Translations under genes and position numbers: made by a program | From: Erythrocercus mccallii | Lineage: Eukaryota; Chordata; Aves; Passeriformes; Dicruridae | Direction: 5' to 3' | DNA length: 64,000 bases | Assembly: GCA_013397435.1 (NCBI GenBank) | Contig: VZRG01001472.1 | Coordinates: forward strand, 74,452-138,451 | Notes under the pieces: generated by a model | Seen by the model: only the letters and a program-made list of their open reading frames with translations | Databases searched by the model: none | What the model was told of the DNA's origin: nothing | Shown here: positions 1 through 13,557 of the stretch, in pieces | Position numbering within the stretch: position 1 is the stretch's first letter | Layout: every line of letters starts with the position of its first letter

Positions 1-773
1 AGCATTAAGCACCTCTGCCTTCTCCTCATCCGCAGTTACTAATTTCCCTCCTGCATCCAATAAAGAACAAAGGTTGGCCTTACCCCTCCTTCCCTCCTTT
101 TATCATTAATATATTTGTAAAAACTTTTTTTATTATCCTTTACAGAAGTTGCCATTCTAAGTTCAAACTGTGCTTTGGCTTCCCTAATTTTTTTCCTACA
201 TGCTCTAGAAGTCTCCTTAAATATTTCCCAAGAGACCTGACCCTCCTTCCAAAGATGATACATCCTTTTTTTATTCCTAAGTTCTTTCAAAATCTCCCTG
301 CCCACCCAAGCTGGATGTTTGCCTCCTGGATTCCTCTTCCGGCACACAGGGACAGTCTGTTCCTGTGCCTTCAAAATTTCTGTTTTGAAGCACATCCATC
401 TTTCCTGAACTCCTTTGTTTTTAGGGACTGCTTCCCAAGGAACCCTTTGGATAATCCTTCTAAATAAGCCAAAGTCTGCCCTCCAGAAGTCTAATGCAAG
501 AGTCTTATTGATGTTCCTCCTGACTTCACCAGTTATCAAGAATTCTATAATTTCGTGACCACTATTCCCCATGCGGCCTCCAACTACCACATCTTCCACC
601 AGCCCATCTCTATTTACAAACAACAGATCTAACATAGTCTATCCCCTGGTGGGTTCACTCACCAGCTGTGACAAAAAGTTGTCCTCCACATTCTAAAAAT
701 TTCCTAGACTGCCTTTTTTCTGCTGTATTAAGTTCCCAGCAAATGTCTGGCAGGTTGAAATCACCTACAAGAA
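1..773 (-). mobile_element. CR1 LINE fragment (ORF2 endonuclease end and linker)
   Basis: The minus strand encodes CR1 ORF2-like protein. At about 770-715 it reads GDFNLPDICWE, the typical end of the endonuclease domain. An open stretch at 635-39 then reads through DFWRADFGLF, VPWEAV, KEGQVSWE and KSFYKYINDKR, the linker ahead of reverse transcriptase. Stops and frameshifts separate the two parts, so the copy is dead. It is truncated at its 5' side near 773, and its 3' part continues beyond the left edge of the window. The conserved reading suggests a moderately young copy. Confidence 0.88.
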
Positions 774-3200
774 TTATGAATTATGAATATAAATTAATAA
801 TCAGTAACACCATGGATCACACTGTTGTAGTTGAATTTAAAAAACCCAGAAAATATTTTCTGCCCAGAGACTGTTGTGTTCTCTAGCAAAGCAGGAGATT
901 ATTTTACATAGAAAATGGTCTTCACCGAAACTAATATGTTCCTTCTGGGTGATGTGGAAAGGAGGATAGAGGAGGGAACCTCTCTTTCTCCTGTCATTTT
1001 CCCCATGTCAAGCGGATATGTGGCCCTCACTCAGCAGAACTTGTACAGAAATTGCAATCAGGCAGACAGAGGTCCAGGTTTCATCACTTCCAGATGAGGT
1101 TTGCCTTTGTGGGTGCAGAACCAGGCCCATCAGCCAGCTGTCAGGCTGGGAATCAAATTGCTTCTTTGCAGAAGAGCAGTGAGCAGTGCCAAGCCCCACA
1201 GGCTTGCCTGAAAAACCTTTGTTAAAAGTCTGCTGCTCTGGCCCTCTTGGTAAGCTCTTCCCTCAGGAGCCCCTCTCAGGCCTAAAGCTCTTTGATAATG
1301 CTTTATCCCTAGAAGTCTGGCTGGATTTATAACCCAGAAGCAAAGCATCTCTATGCATAATTGGCAATAATCTCCAGCTATGTTTTACAGCTAGATTTCA
1401 CAGCCCTAAGAAGGTCTCCAACTTATTCTTAGAGAAGCCATTTATGTTTATTGCATGAGATGAGAAATAACTTCTAGATCACATATCCAGAACTGAAAGG
1501 CAGTATAGCTGAGAGAAAACATTAACTTGTTTACCAAATTCAGTTCTTTAAAAAAAGTGCACTAGGGCTTTTTTAAAGGCCTCTGAATTCTATCTGTCAC
1601 CGTTTGTTTTCTGAGTATAAAAAGCCATAAGGAAACAAACATTTAATATATTTAACATATTATATTTTAAGCAGTTGGTTAGAGTGATAAAATTATTATG
1701 AATATTTATAACAGATCTACTACCAATGCTAGAAGCAATGAAAATTGGCACTGCAAAGTCTGTTGCTCTCAGATGTGGTTTTATACTTATGTGCAACATA
1801 TAAAATAGATTATTGTCATTTTCCTTTTTAAAAAATCGACAGTGGCTCCTACTGTTTCTCCCCATGGACCGTATGAGAACATTATAGCCTCATCTCTGTG
1901 AAGCCACTTTGCTGCTATCATTAATTCTATTGATGTCTCTCCTGTGTTTGTCCTTCCAGCTGCGTGTTCAAAACAACAGTAGTTCAAAGTCATATACTTC
2001 CATTAGGGGCTAGTTTTACACAAGTTAATGAGTCAATTTTCTTTCACACAGTAGCAGTAATTCTATAGAAGAGTTCACATAAATTTTAAAATCTCCTAAA
2101 TAGTATTTTCCTTCTTCAGTGTTTAATTTGGACTTTATCAAAATTAATTTTACTGCTTTTCTTATTCTCTTGAAATAAACGCTATCAAAGCACCCTAGGT
2201 ACATTTCATATGTGCTGCTAATTATCTCTGAGCTGTACAGAAGTTAATAAATAGTAGAAATCTTCATGAAATAAACTAAATGTCCTTCTTTTGAAGAGCA
2301 AATTTAAATTAAAAATATTTAATTAAAACTGCAATCATGTAATAATTTCATATATCTTTGTACAGTGGATCTGAATTTATATAGTAGAAGAACATATAAT
2401 TAAATATAAATGGGCAGCAAAACACACCAGATATAACAACAGAAATGTTCTGGTTTATTTTTAAATGCCGTTTCTGCGAAGTTAAAATCAAGCCTGTGCT
2501 CAAGTTCAAATCACCTTTCAAAGACAAAGAAATTCCCAAAATTTTTTCTTTACTGACTCCCCTATCTAATAAGGAGCTGGGCCCTTGGGATAAGAAAAAT
2601 ATCTGTAGAAGGAGTCCATAAAATTTCAGTCAGTCAGCTCAGCACTGTGTATTTCTGAAGCACATAACTTATAATATTTTTTTACCCATTTATTAATGCC
2701 AGAAGATCAGACATACATTCTCCATGTGCTGTATAAATTTTGTGGTGTCTTTGGCAGCTGATTTGAATACTGTACAGTAAATTTCTAGCTTGAGATTCTT
2801 GATGATTATTTTTCCTTCTTCAGTATTTGTCCTTTTGTAATCTACAACCAAAAACTCAAAAATGCACTTTCTTTGTTTGTCTAGGTTATAATTAAATATT
2901 AGCAAAATTTCATTATTTTATGAAGTCATATGTAAAGAGAGATGGCACCTGCTCAAATTACACAAAAGATAACTTCATCTTCCCAACTTCTAGGTGAAAT
3001 ATGCATGGATAGAATTCTAGTTTCTGTTTTACCCTTATGTTCACCTGAGAAATGAAAGAATAAAGTATTTATTAAAATTAATTAAAATTATTAAAATTAA
3101 TAAATAAAATACTTATTAAAATTAATATATTCCTGCTGAGACCCTTAATTGTTTTACCTAAAATCAGGGTTTCATATGAAGGAGCATGTCATATCAGAGA

Positions 3201-3545
3201 TCATAGTATCATAGAATGATTTGGGTTTGAAGTGACCTTTAGAGGTCATTTAGTCCAAATCCCCATCAATGAGTGGGGACATCTACAACTATGTTAGGTT
3301 ATTCAGAGTCCTATTCAACCTGACCTTCAATGTTTGCAGAGACAAGGCATCTACCACCTTTCTGGGCAACTTACTCCAGTGTTTCAGAATTCTCATTGTG
3401 AAAAATTTCTTCCTCCTGTCTAAACTGCATCTACCCTCTTTTACAAACATTATTCCTTCTATTGCTATATAACCTGCTAAAAAGTTTGTCCCCATCCTTC
3501 TTATTAGTACTTGTCATGTGAAAAGGAGAGATTTCTTCAATCTTT
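3201..3545 (-). mobile_element. CR1 LINE, 3' end (left part of an interrupted copy)
   Basis: The left edge carries atcatagtatcatagaatgat, the reverse complement of the CR1 3' tail. It is followed by the standard 3' untranslated region in reverse (gacctttagaggtcattt, tccagtgtttcagaat, agtttgtccccatcc). The element resumes at about 4670, so the two segments are one CR1 split by an insertion. Confidence 0.85.
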
Positions 3546-4669
3546 GGTGTGGGAGATTTACTCAACCCCAGGAAAGCCAAGCCCCTTGTGTCTAGCCTGT
3601 CAGTGTCCCGTTATGGGGACCCTTCACTGAACAATCCTGATATATCGGAGAATGGCTTCGCTGAATCACTCAGGGACACAAACCAACAGGATAAGGGAGA
3701 CCCTTCAGGAGCTGTTCCTACCTTGTGATCCCTCACTAGGTCTTCCACCATGTAGAGTCTGTTTCCCTTTGCTGGCGACCACCAGCACCTGTGAAGGACT
3801 CCACCAACAGTTCAATGAACATTCCTTATTAATATATAGTTGTGAAAGGTTATGTTTCAAGGATTGTCAGTGGTGGTATCTGACTGCAAAAACATGTTCT
3901 AAGCAATACACAGACAAGCTAAGATCCCCAGTAAAAATTATCAGCACAGACAGAGTATAGCTCTTACCTAATTGGCGTCCCTATGGTTGAGAAGACAAGT
4001 TCAGCACATCTACTGATTCAGGCAGTTACAATAGTCTTCCCCAACTTTTCCCCCATTCTCTACTTGCTTTCATACTATTTCTCTATGTTTAGATAGAGCT
4101 TGAGTGACTCTGGTCATACATACCTTTGTATTGATTGGTGTAAATTTTCTCTCATTTCACTTTTAAAGATACAGTCAAAAAAATAGAGAGCACACACCTT
4201 GTGTGGGGGGTCATACGCTGGAGAGGGAGAATTTGGGATGGAGGTGTGCGTTAATCTTACAATTAGGCTATAATGAACCAAGATCATCTGAGGAATGTGA
4301 TTTTGCCAGAGTTGCTGGCTCAGCAGCAGGATGTCTTTCCCTATCTCCCCTGCCTGACAGGTACTATGCAGTTTCTCTGCTTCAAAGCACCAACGAGTTC
4401 CCCTCCCTGAAAGGGTTTGAACAGCCCCTGGCTGTGGTATCTCCACTCTGCTCTACCCTCCATTCCACCCCCCTTAGCAGATGTCTATAGTTCCAGATCA
4501 TGCGTATTGGGAATTGTCATGGAATAGGTTTTCAGCATGCCAACTGCATTCCATACAGGCAGCAACAATTGTATTTTACCCTATAATTTCCATACCTAAC
4601 TTCTGTTAGGATGTGGGTATAACTTCTCAGTTTCCTCCAATTTTACAGACAGTCATCTTTCCACAGTCG
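3546..4669. mobile_element. Unidentified 1.1-kb insertion inside a CR1
   Basis: This block separates two consecutive parts of one minus-strand CR1, so it must have entered later. Near its ends are TGTGG (3548-3552) and CCACA (4661-4665), an inverted pair compatible with LTR termini. The 5-mer tctttt-like sequence TCTTT occurs on both sides (3541-3545 and 4670-4674) and may be a target duplication, though it sits a few bases outside the TG/CA pair. I see no clear polyadenylation signal, no coding capacity and no match to the other LTRs in the window. An LTR or a non-autonomous element are both possible. Confidence 0.5.
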
Positions 4670-5200
4670 TCTTTAATGAAAGGTCACAGGAAGATCTTAC
4701 CAGAATCTTTTTGCTCCAGACTGAGTAACCCAAACTCTCTTAGCCTGTCTTTTTAGGAAAGCTGCTCCAGCCCTCTGTGATCCCTCTGACAACCCACTCT
4801 TAGAGGTCAATGGATGCAGCACCCCAAGTAAGATCTCACCAGAGCAGAGTAAAGGGACAGAATCCACTCCCTTGACATGCACTGCTTTTTATGCAGCCCA
4901 GGATACAATTGGCTTTCTGGGCTGCAAGCACACATTGCTGGCTCATGTCCAGTTTTTCATCTACCACCACATCCAACCTTCTCTACTAGGCTTGTCTCAA
5001 TCCCTTTCTCCTCAGCCCGTGTTGGTACCAGCAGTTTCCCCAACCAATGTGCAAGACCTTGCAGTTGGCCTTGTTGAACCTTGTCATGGGCTCCCATGGA
5101 CTCACTTCTCAAGCTTGTTCAGGTCCCCCTGGATGGTGTCCCATACTTCCGGTATAACACCTCCACTGCTCAACTTGGTGTAGACTGCAAGTTTGACAGA
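4670..5200 (-). mobile_element. CR1 LINE, inner part of the interrupted copy
   Basis: This is the continuation of the CR1 at 3201-3545. In reverse orientation it shows the end of ORF2 and the start of the 3' untranslated region. Recognisable stretches are agtaagatctcaccagagca, atgcagcccaggatacaatt, ggctttctgggctgcaagca and caggtccccctggatgg. It carries many substitutions and has no intact frame. Confidence 0.87.
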
Positions 5201-7029
5201 TGTAGTAAGTTAGGACCAATTAATTTTCTCTTTTAACATTTAAAGTAATTTACATGCCCTGGCGTATTTTAGGTTAATGATCAATATTGTAAAGTTTTAA
5301 GATCTATCAGTTCCAGTAAGCGAGTAAAACATTCTCCCCCAGTAAGTACCTAAATCCACTAAGAAGGTACACTTGTGTTGGCTATGAGCTAAATTTATAT
5401 ATAGATTTATATTTCTTGCAGTTATTTTTCTAATGTGAGTGACTTCTAGAATTTCTATTAGGATTTTTTTTATGTTTTTCACGTACAAAAATAATGTAAG
5501 CTTATTTTTTTTAAACTAAAGATTTTGTTTTTCTTCATTCAAACAATTTTCAGAACTCCATCAGTGCAGAAAAATATTGGTTTTTTTAATCATTTGGCCA
5601 AAGAGTATGTTTTGAGTTCTTGAAGTCTTTTTATCATAAACCAGTCACTCCAGTTCCTAATGTAAAAAAAAACCTATAGAAAAATTTGAAAATATAAACA
5701 CTTCTAAGGATGTACACATAACTCAGATTGTATTTGTGGAATGTGGGGCAGCAGGGAGGGGTGGACAAAGAAGAAAATCTGAGCATAGGAATAAACAACA
5801 TAAAATAATAAGGTAATATAAATAAAGAATTGAAAGCATTCATGCCCAGTTTAATGTCTAAATTTTGGGCTGAGTTGGAATTTTCTCCAGGTACTATAAA
5901 AGGGGCAAAGCAGTCTAACACATGAACATCTTCATTTTGCAAGCCATCTTACCAGGCAATGGAAAACTGTGAAGGAAAAAAAAAGAAAGGTTACCATACC
6001 AGTATGCCATGGGGATGATTACAATTAAGCTTAAAGAAATTGCTTAATGTTTGTGGAAAGTGCTGGCTTAAGCATCCCTAAGACTTGTCCTTCAATTATC
6101 CTCAAAATGATTCAGGCATAGTCTGGAAATAGTAATTCAGTTCCTGAATGCTGACTTGCCAGCAATACGTTTCACCCCAGGTGCAGAAAAATCACTTTGC
6201 TAGAGGAAAAGTAAATGTAGTTTTCACAACTACAGTCACAATTCCATCTCTGAGAACAATTTTTTTTTAAGTTAAAATGTATCCACTAGAAATAGGGTTA
6301 GACTTCAGTGAACTTATTTGAAGTTCTTTCTTCCGGAATCGACTTAAGACATGTAAAGAAAGAAAATACTGACTAAACGGTTTTTACCAATAAATAGTAA
6401 TGTTTAATGACTGGGTAAATAAAAGGTTGATTCTAGTCAAGGAGAATTTCCAAATGTGTCCTCATGAAAAAAACTCATAAAGGAAACTATCTTATAAATG
6501 AAGGAAAAGAAAATATCTTATAAATCTCATTTATATAAGTACAGAGGCAGAAAAAATGAAACCAAAGAAAATGTACGCCCACTGCTGAAGGAGGTGGATG
6601 ACATTGTAAGTTTTTACTTGTAAGTGGACTTACATTGTAAGTTTTTACTTTACAAGATATGCTTTCAAATCTCCCAAGTCCTGTGCCAGGTGGCAAAATT
6701 AAGAAGAATGAAATACCATCAGTTAAAGAGAAATGCCAAACTAGGACCACAGACAATGAAGGTATTTATAAATGTCCAAAGGGCTTGACAGAATACATCT
6801 ATGGAAAATGAAGGAGTTAGCCAATGTAACCAAATCATAATAAGGGGTAGGTAGCTTCATCTAAGACTGGCTTGCATTAGTAAAAGCACAGAGATCAGGT
6901 CAAATTAAGTCATCAATGCATCAATCCCTTCTGCCCAGCATTTGATAAGCTATCTGTGGAGTACTCTGTGATGTACAAAAAATAAGACTGACAAAATTGT
7001 AAAAAATCTAGTAGAGCCATCAACATTGT

Positions 7030-7460
7030 GAAAACTTTGCAGCATATGAGGAAAGGCTGAAGGATCTGTCTTTGTTAAGCCTTGAAAACAGAGAGCTGCA
7101 TGGGGACATAATTGTTCTCTTCAGCTCCTCATTGGGTGGCCATAAACAAGATGGAGCCAAATTTTTCTCAGAAATGCACGGCCTTGGAATAAGAGGCAAT
7201 ATTCAGAAGTTGCAACAAAGGAAATTATGGCTAGGTATTAAGAAGAAATTGTTCATGATGTTGTACGAGTGTATTTAAGTGCTGCAACAAGTTGCCAGAA
7301 AGGCTGTGGAATTGTCATCCTTGAAGATATTCAGACCTCAAGTAGACAAGATCCTGGACAACCAGCTAGCATTTAAAGTTTGACCTGTTCTTAACAAGGA
7401 GTTACATTCTATGACCCTCAAAGGTCTCTCTCAACCTTAATAATTCTGGAGTCCTATGAA
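7030..7460 (+). mobile_element. CR1 LINE, 3' end
   Basis: The plus strand reads the end of ORF2 and the 3' untranslated region: gcatatgaggaaaggctga, aagaagaaattgttcatgat, then a degenerate tail (attctggagtcctatgaatg) at 7443-7462. The copy is diverged and 5'-truncated. Weakly similar sequence may extend left to about 6770, but I cannot be sure. Confidence 0.78.
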
Positions 7461-9213
7461 TGTAAAATATATTGATATACGGGATAAATCATGTTTCTAT
7501 AGGCTTATCTGGGATGAGCTTTGTGAACTGACTAACAAGGATAGACAAATCCATAGATACAATTACCTAAAACATGCATTTTGTTTTTACCTCTTATTAC
7601 CTTTCACCTAGTAGTGGCATATTTAATCAAACATAATATCAAGAACAAGGACAGTACATAGCAGTGAAAGGTGTTCCTGGAAATCGAGGGGAAAGAAATC
7701 AGGAAATGTCAGTGGTGTGTATAGGTATTGTCACAACAGAGTGCTGCAGGAATATAAATGCAGAAAATACAAAGGAATATACATCTTCTGGAGAACACTG
7801 TGTTCTTCCAGACCTTGGAAAGTAACTCACACTAATTATGTAGGCTATCATACTCCTCTTATACCTAGGTCACTTCGGAGATGGCAGTCTCCTTTAGTTA
7901 TCTGCTGTTTCAATCACCTAAGTACTGCTCATTTTTACAAAATAGGGAATCAGAGATTGCTGTAAAGGGAATGCTTAAAAGACTGACAGGTAGGGCCAGT
8001 TTCCAACTTTAAAACAACTTGAATTAATTAATTCACAAACAGCATATTTAATGCTAGTAGTTTTAAAGATTGTTAGGCATCGTCAGTACACCTAGGTACC
8101 ATTACTCTGTAACATTTACATTCTAAATTCTTTGTGATCACAAAATGCTGTGGAGCTGATACTGAAGAGTTAGTGCTGACTGCTGTGGTCTCTGGTGGTA
8201 CTTAACAACAAAGGTCAAGGTAATGTGTCTCATGAGCTCTTTGATGAAAGAAGTCATTACTGAATTGAGCTTGTCTTTTGTCTTCATCCTTCCTCTACGT
8301 ATTTGATGGTTTGAAATCTTTTATCTCCCCACCAAGCACTCCCTCCACCCTTCAAAAAATGATGGTCTCCTCCTGGTACTCCTTAGCTTTGGGCTTTTTA
8401 CAGTAATTTTTTTGTGTAGTCAGCAATATATTCTGCCTATTCTCTGCGCCTTATGCTAATCTTGTTCTTTGACAACTTTCTTTTTTCTTGTCTGAGTCAC
8501 TACAATGCATCTCTGTATTTGGTGGTCACATGTACACATCCTCATGTAAAATATTTATGTATTGTGAACCTGGTACACCATCCCAGTGTTCTAAAATACT
8601 GTATTATTGCCCTTGTAATGGGATTCAAGGCAAGCTACTATTAATTGTATTTTATCAGAGCACTTGTATTTGTATGAGCATTTGTCTGAGTTTCACAGGA
8701 CTCTTTTCAGAAGCTAATATAAGCTTCAGATCTTCCCCTTTCCTCTGAATAATCCATTTTAAATTATTTTATTAACATGTAGAGTCTGCATGTATAACAG
8801 AAACTATGTACTGTTTTCTGATTACAGGTGGGTGACAGTGTTTGTCTTACAGGCTTTGTTATAATTTCTGCCCAATTTCTCCTTCATCTCTACCCCTTTC
8901 AAATCCATTTTGTATGCTCAGTTCCTCTGTTCCTGTTGGAGTTTTATCCCTTACAGCCAGTAATTTCCTCCAACTCATGTGTTCTTTTTTCCTCCAATTT
9001 TTCAACAGACATGGTAGATGAGTTTTGCCTCTCTCAACTGTTTTATCATCTGCAAATACAGGCATGAAGAATAGTCTCAGCTTGGTGCAACACTGCATTC
9101 TACCACACTTTTACTCTGTAGTAAAATACAAGACCAAAGGAAAATTCTACAACTTTCACATTGTATTTTCATTTTGTGTTTTCTGTGTTTGTTTGTGTGT
9201 TTGTTATATCTAG

Positions 9214-9373
9214 TGTCTCTGTGCACCAGGATGGACAGGAAAATTTTGCCAATTTGCTGAAAATGCATGTTTAATTTACCCAAGTAATTGTTCTGATGGA
9301 GCAACTTGCATTGATATGAGTCAACTGAGAGAACAACCTTTGTTTCAGTGTTTGTGTCCTCGTGATTTTACAG
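9214..9373 (+). CDS. EYS: EYS exon A (first in window): end of one EGF repeat and most of the next
   Basis: This 160-nt exon starts in phase 0 after a pyrimidine-rich tract ending in TAG and ends in phase 1 at a strong donor (ACAG/gtaagg). It encodes 53 residues plus one base. Residues 1-12 (CLCAPGWTGKFC) are the last part of an EGF repeat whose first half must lie on an exon left of the window. The next EGF starts at ENAC and keeps five of its six cysteines here; the sixth is in the following exon. The CSDGATC stretch fits the O-fucose site C-x4-S/T-C, and NCS is an N-glycosylation sequon. EYS is a secreted extracellular-matrix protein of photoreceptors, needed for photoreceptor survival in humans (retinitis pigmentosa RP25). 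I assign EYS from the overall residue pattern, the exon layout and the huge introns. Another EGF-repeat protein is possible but less likely. Confidence 0.85.
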
Positions 9374-12082
9374 GTAAGGCATATAAATTCATGTAGAAGT
9401 TTATAGTTTCATTTCCTTTTAAATATTCAAATATAAGAATGCTGGATTAAAGAAAAAAAAGAGATAAAGAAGTATTTGGAGAGAAATCACACTTGTCTGC
9501 ATTTTCTGCCCTCTGCTGTGACACCTATAAAATCTGAGTGGAATTTACAGGTTACTTTTGAATCTTCTAATTAAGCTCACAGTAAGAAGAGTCCTAGAAC
9601 AAGCTTTAGCTTCAGTTTAAGAGACTCTATGTATAAAAGTTTTGCATGTGAACTACATGTCTGACATCTAATCATAGTTCCTGGATATCTAATTAATGAG
9701 AGAAATGAAGTTCAGGAAGTTTTTTAGTTATATCAACATGTATTTACTCAGATAACTTTGCTTAGTTTTTGAGAGCTGAATTCCACATTCTATCTAAATA
9801 CCTTAGTGGTCCACCAGTGATTTATGAAATTTAATTTGGTGTGGGATTAACTCATTCATTTTACTTAACTAAAGCCTAGTCTTTGAGGTTCTCTGTATTT
9901 TCAGTAAGTCAGTTTTTCAGAGGGGGATGATATTTATTAGTCATTGACACAATCTCTTTAGCAGTGTTTCTCTTTTAATTAGATACAAAAGAAGTTGAAA
10001 AATGTAGCTTACATTAAACATACTGATATCTTAAGTGGCAAAGAAAATAATTTCTGATTTTTTCCTCCAGCCTTTTAAATAGGTGGTCATTGAAACTGGA
10101 TTCTAAAATCCTGCATTAAGCTTTATCTAGAGAGGGAACTGGAAAAGAAGATTCAAATGTGAGTCTGCAGGTTTAGGTAATATTATGGAAAGAGATAATT
10201 AACCATATGTACATCAATTTAATGATAAGTGTCAGAAATATTAAGAGAACTTAAAAAATGTTAATTTGAAATATAGGAACAATGTTTATTGCCCAAAGAA
10301 TTAAAATTAATTTAATCTAAAGAAGTAATGGCAATACACAGAGAAAAAAGACTTTAAATCTACTACCATCGAAAAAGAAATAATAGTTTAATAACCCAGA
10401 GTTTTAACTATCAACCTTTCTTTTCACTTCTCCATTATACCTTTAGGGTTTTATTTTTTCAATCTATGCTTGACTTTTTTAAATTGGTGTGACACTTAAA
10501 ATTATGGATTTGTTAATAAAAGTAATGTTTCACTACAATACTTTAAGGCTTTTGAGATAATTTAAGGTTTCTAATGTACAGTATGATAATGCTTAAAGTT
10601 TAACAGGTTAAAATAAATGGCAATAAATACATTCAATTAATAAAATTTTGTTGTTCAGGGACATTTTGCAATAAGGCCAAGATTCTATTTGTGGATTCTC
10701 ATTGTAAGAGGTTCTATATATTGCAATAGATTTTTTTTTTTTTTACTTTTTCTGCTTTTAAATAACCAGTTACTTCTTCAGTTTTGATCCATAAAAAATT
10801 ATTTATACCTATTTATTGTTTTATTTATGTATTTGGAAAGGGAAAAAGGGATGGGAAATGTAGTAGCAATTTTTTCACTCTGAATTAAATAGTTTCTGCA
10901 ACTAGAAAAGCTATTGTAGTTTCACTTCTACTGGTTCTTAATTGTGTTTTTAATATAAAGACTACAGCTGCAGCTTTTACATTAACATTCAAATCATGTT
11001 TGGAACAGACATCTTAGTGAACACAAAATATGACATGATGCCACTTTGTCAGATGTGAAAAACAGAACTTTGATTTAAAAAGTAGTAAACCCACTTCAAT
11101 TTGGTTCCATACTGTTAGACAAAACCTTGTGGAAACTTAATGTATACATATGAAATTTTAGACTGTAGATTTTATTTCTGTTTATATGTAAAATATTTTG
11201 GGTCAATTACTCAGAAAAATGTTCCCATGTTAAGTTAAAATGCTCAAAGAATAAAAGGTTATAAAATATAGTTATTTTTTGTGAATAGGTGTAATTATAG
11301 GTGCTTTTAATTTCCTTCTATAATTAGTTTGTTATTTTCATATTCATTTTTCTTTCCTGAAAGTGGATAAAAAACTTTTGAATCTGCAACAGTGCTTGCA
11401 AGTAATACATCTTATGACATTGAAATTATCCATATCAGCAATTTCTCAGGTCCTGCACTTGACCAATTGTTCTTGAATAAGATTCCTTTAATTTATTGCT
11501 GTCTTTCCTTGTGTGTTGAGCAATCATATTGTCAGGAATTGATTTGGCATGTTAGACCCTTCATTTTCACTTCACAGAGATATCCTTTAATTAAAATAAT
11601 CTTATTACCACTAAAATGAACTGAATACTAAGAAAACTCACTAACCAGAGTACTATTTCAATTGCATACTTTTTCCTTATGTTAAAACTTTTTATAACAC
11701 TCACTAAGATTGTTCATAGATTTATCCACAATTTATCTTTTCTCTTTCATTGTTTTATTGAGACAGATTTTTGAATTTTTACAGGCATGTGGGAAATGTA
11801 TATGAACATACTTCAATGGAGATTGCTCTATTGAACTGTGTAGGATACTTGAAACAGTATTCTGGATAATACTGGTGCCAGAATAACTAAAGTCCCAGAG
11901 AATGAGATATGGGATATAAAAATTCCTATATCTTTCACAGTCTGGTTTAGGCAGTAAACTAACCAGTTCATTGGAACTTGTTCATAGTGAAACTAGTGAA
12001 GAAAGAAATTACATGGCCTAATTTTAATTCTTCTCTCTGGTCAAAGTCACATTTTAAAATTCTTTTGTTCTCAAGGGTACAG

Positions 12083-12450
12083 TGGTGATATATTTTAACC
12101 CTGGTGGGCACCTAAATACCAAACATTTGGCTAGGGTTGGGTGCACCTCACCCCAGTGAGGTGTTGGAAAGAATCGGAAGCACAAAAGTAAGAAAACGTG
12201 AGATAAAAATAAATCATTAGGGCCAGCAAAAACTGTTTACATAGATGAAGCAAAATAATGAATGCATTCAGTATTTGCTGTTAGCAGGCAAGAGTTCAGC
12301 CATTTCTAGATATTGGGGGAAGATCTCTGTTTCATGTCGAAGTGCAGTGGTAATATCATAAGTCTCAAAAAACAAATAGATAGAAAGAGTAGTACTTTAT
12401 TTTATTTTATTATTTTTTTATTTTATTTTTTCCCACAGCTCTAATCCCTT
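12083..12450 (-). mobile_element. LTR fragment, avian ERVL-like family A (U5-R side)
   Basis: In reverse, this resembles the U5 and R parts of the LTR also present at 37419-38011 and 63016-63581. It starts ttttaaccctggtgggcacc, then accccagtgagg, then gagataaaaataaatc and gcaggcaagagttcagccat. It fades after about 12450, where a TTTTA-rich tract interrupts it. The U3 start is not visible, and no target duplication was found. The divergence suggests an older copy than the one at 37.4 kb. Confidence 0.65.
12391..12432. repeat. TTTTA-rich simple repeat
   Basis: An imperfect TTTTA/TTTTTA run lying within the LTR fragment. Confidence 0.75.
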
Positions 12451-13036
12451 TGGTAAAGGTAAGCAAGTAAAGGAATTTTTGAAACATCATGGGAGATCCC
12501 TGCATCACAGGAGTGTACTGGAATTACACAGTAGTATCTGTCTCAGCAACAAATGCTGCCATTTTAAGCTTTGTTCATTGTGCTTTATATGTTATTGCCA
12601 TTGTCACCTCTGAAAGAGAAATGGTTAGGGCACATAGATCCCAAACATCAATGACCATCTAGTGAAATAATGGAATAACAGAAGTCACTTGTTAAGTAGT
12701 GCTACAGGAATTCACTCAGAATACTTACATTCATAGGTGAATAAAAAGGGAACAGCTTGCTGCTTTTCAGAAGACTCAATTTTTTATTAAAGAAGAACTT
12801 TCAGAGATAACTGTTAGAAAGCAATAATAACGACCAATGTACTTTTCATTCTAACCCTCTTCAGCCCAGAAACCTTACCTGCTTTTTAAAATGCCTTTTA
12901 GGAGGATTGTCCATATAACATTAGTTAGGGTGAAAGGAAAATGGTTTTAGCTAGTCTCTTCCTTTAAATTTGCTCCCAATGCAGGTCTCTCCCAATTCCA
13001 TCGAAAGTCCAAGAAAAAGCAAGGGTTACACTGACT

Positions 13037-13557
13037 CTATAAGTCAGAATGATAGCATGTACTGAATTGGAAGGGACCCACAAAGATCACCATGCCCAAG
13101 TCCTGGCTTTGCACAGGACCACACCAAAAATCACACTGCGTGCCTGAGAACATTTTACAAACACTTCTTTGGTGCTGTCTGGCTTGGTGCTGTGATCACT
13201 TCCCTGGAGAGCCTGTTCCCTTTGGGGAATGAATGTTCTAATACTCAACCTAAACCTTCCTCAAATGAGTTTCCTGTCACTCACTTGAGTCCTGTCACTG
13301 GTCACCACAGAGAAGAGATGGTACCTACCCCTTCTATTCCCCTCCTGAGGATGTTGAAAATCACATTGAAGCCTCCCCTCAGTCCCTTCTGAACAGAACA
13401 AGTGATCTCAGCTGCTCTTCATATGGTTTCCCTTCCAGGTCCATTCATCTCTTTGTGGTCATTCTTTGGATGCTCTCCAATAGCTTTGTATCCATCTCAT
13501 ATTGGGGTGCCCAAAACTGAGCCCAGGACTCAAGGTGGTGACTCACCAGAAGGTTTT
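13037..13557 (-). mobile_element. CR1 LINE, 3' part
   Basis: In reverse orientation this matches the CR1 3' untranslated region and the end of ORF2. Seen are gaattggaagggacccacaaa (degenerate tail side), cctgttccctttgggg, and gctgctcttcatatggtttc and tggggtgcccaaaactgagc on the ORF2 side. The tail octamers are decayed, so the copy is old. Confidence 0.8.

Larger units (their letters stand above)
1..9213 (+). other. Presumed intron upstream of EYS exon A (partial)
   Basis: No coding exon was recognised here. It must belong to an intron because exon A starts in mid-EGF. It holds CR1 pieces at 1-773, 3201-3545, 4670-5200 and about 7030-7460, an unidentified 1.1-kb insertion at about 3546-4669, and otherwise AT-rich sequence with no visible structure. 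The stretch 915-1330 is richer in GC than its surroundings and may be an old repeat I do not recognise. Confidence 0.7.

Noticed and set aside
39..635. 198-codon minus-strand frame as a host gene
   Set aside because: Its protein is CR1 ORF2 linker sequence, and adjoining CR1 endonuclease sequence is in another frame.
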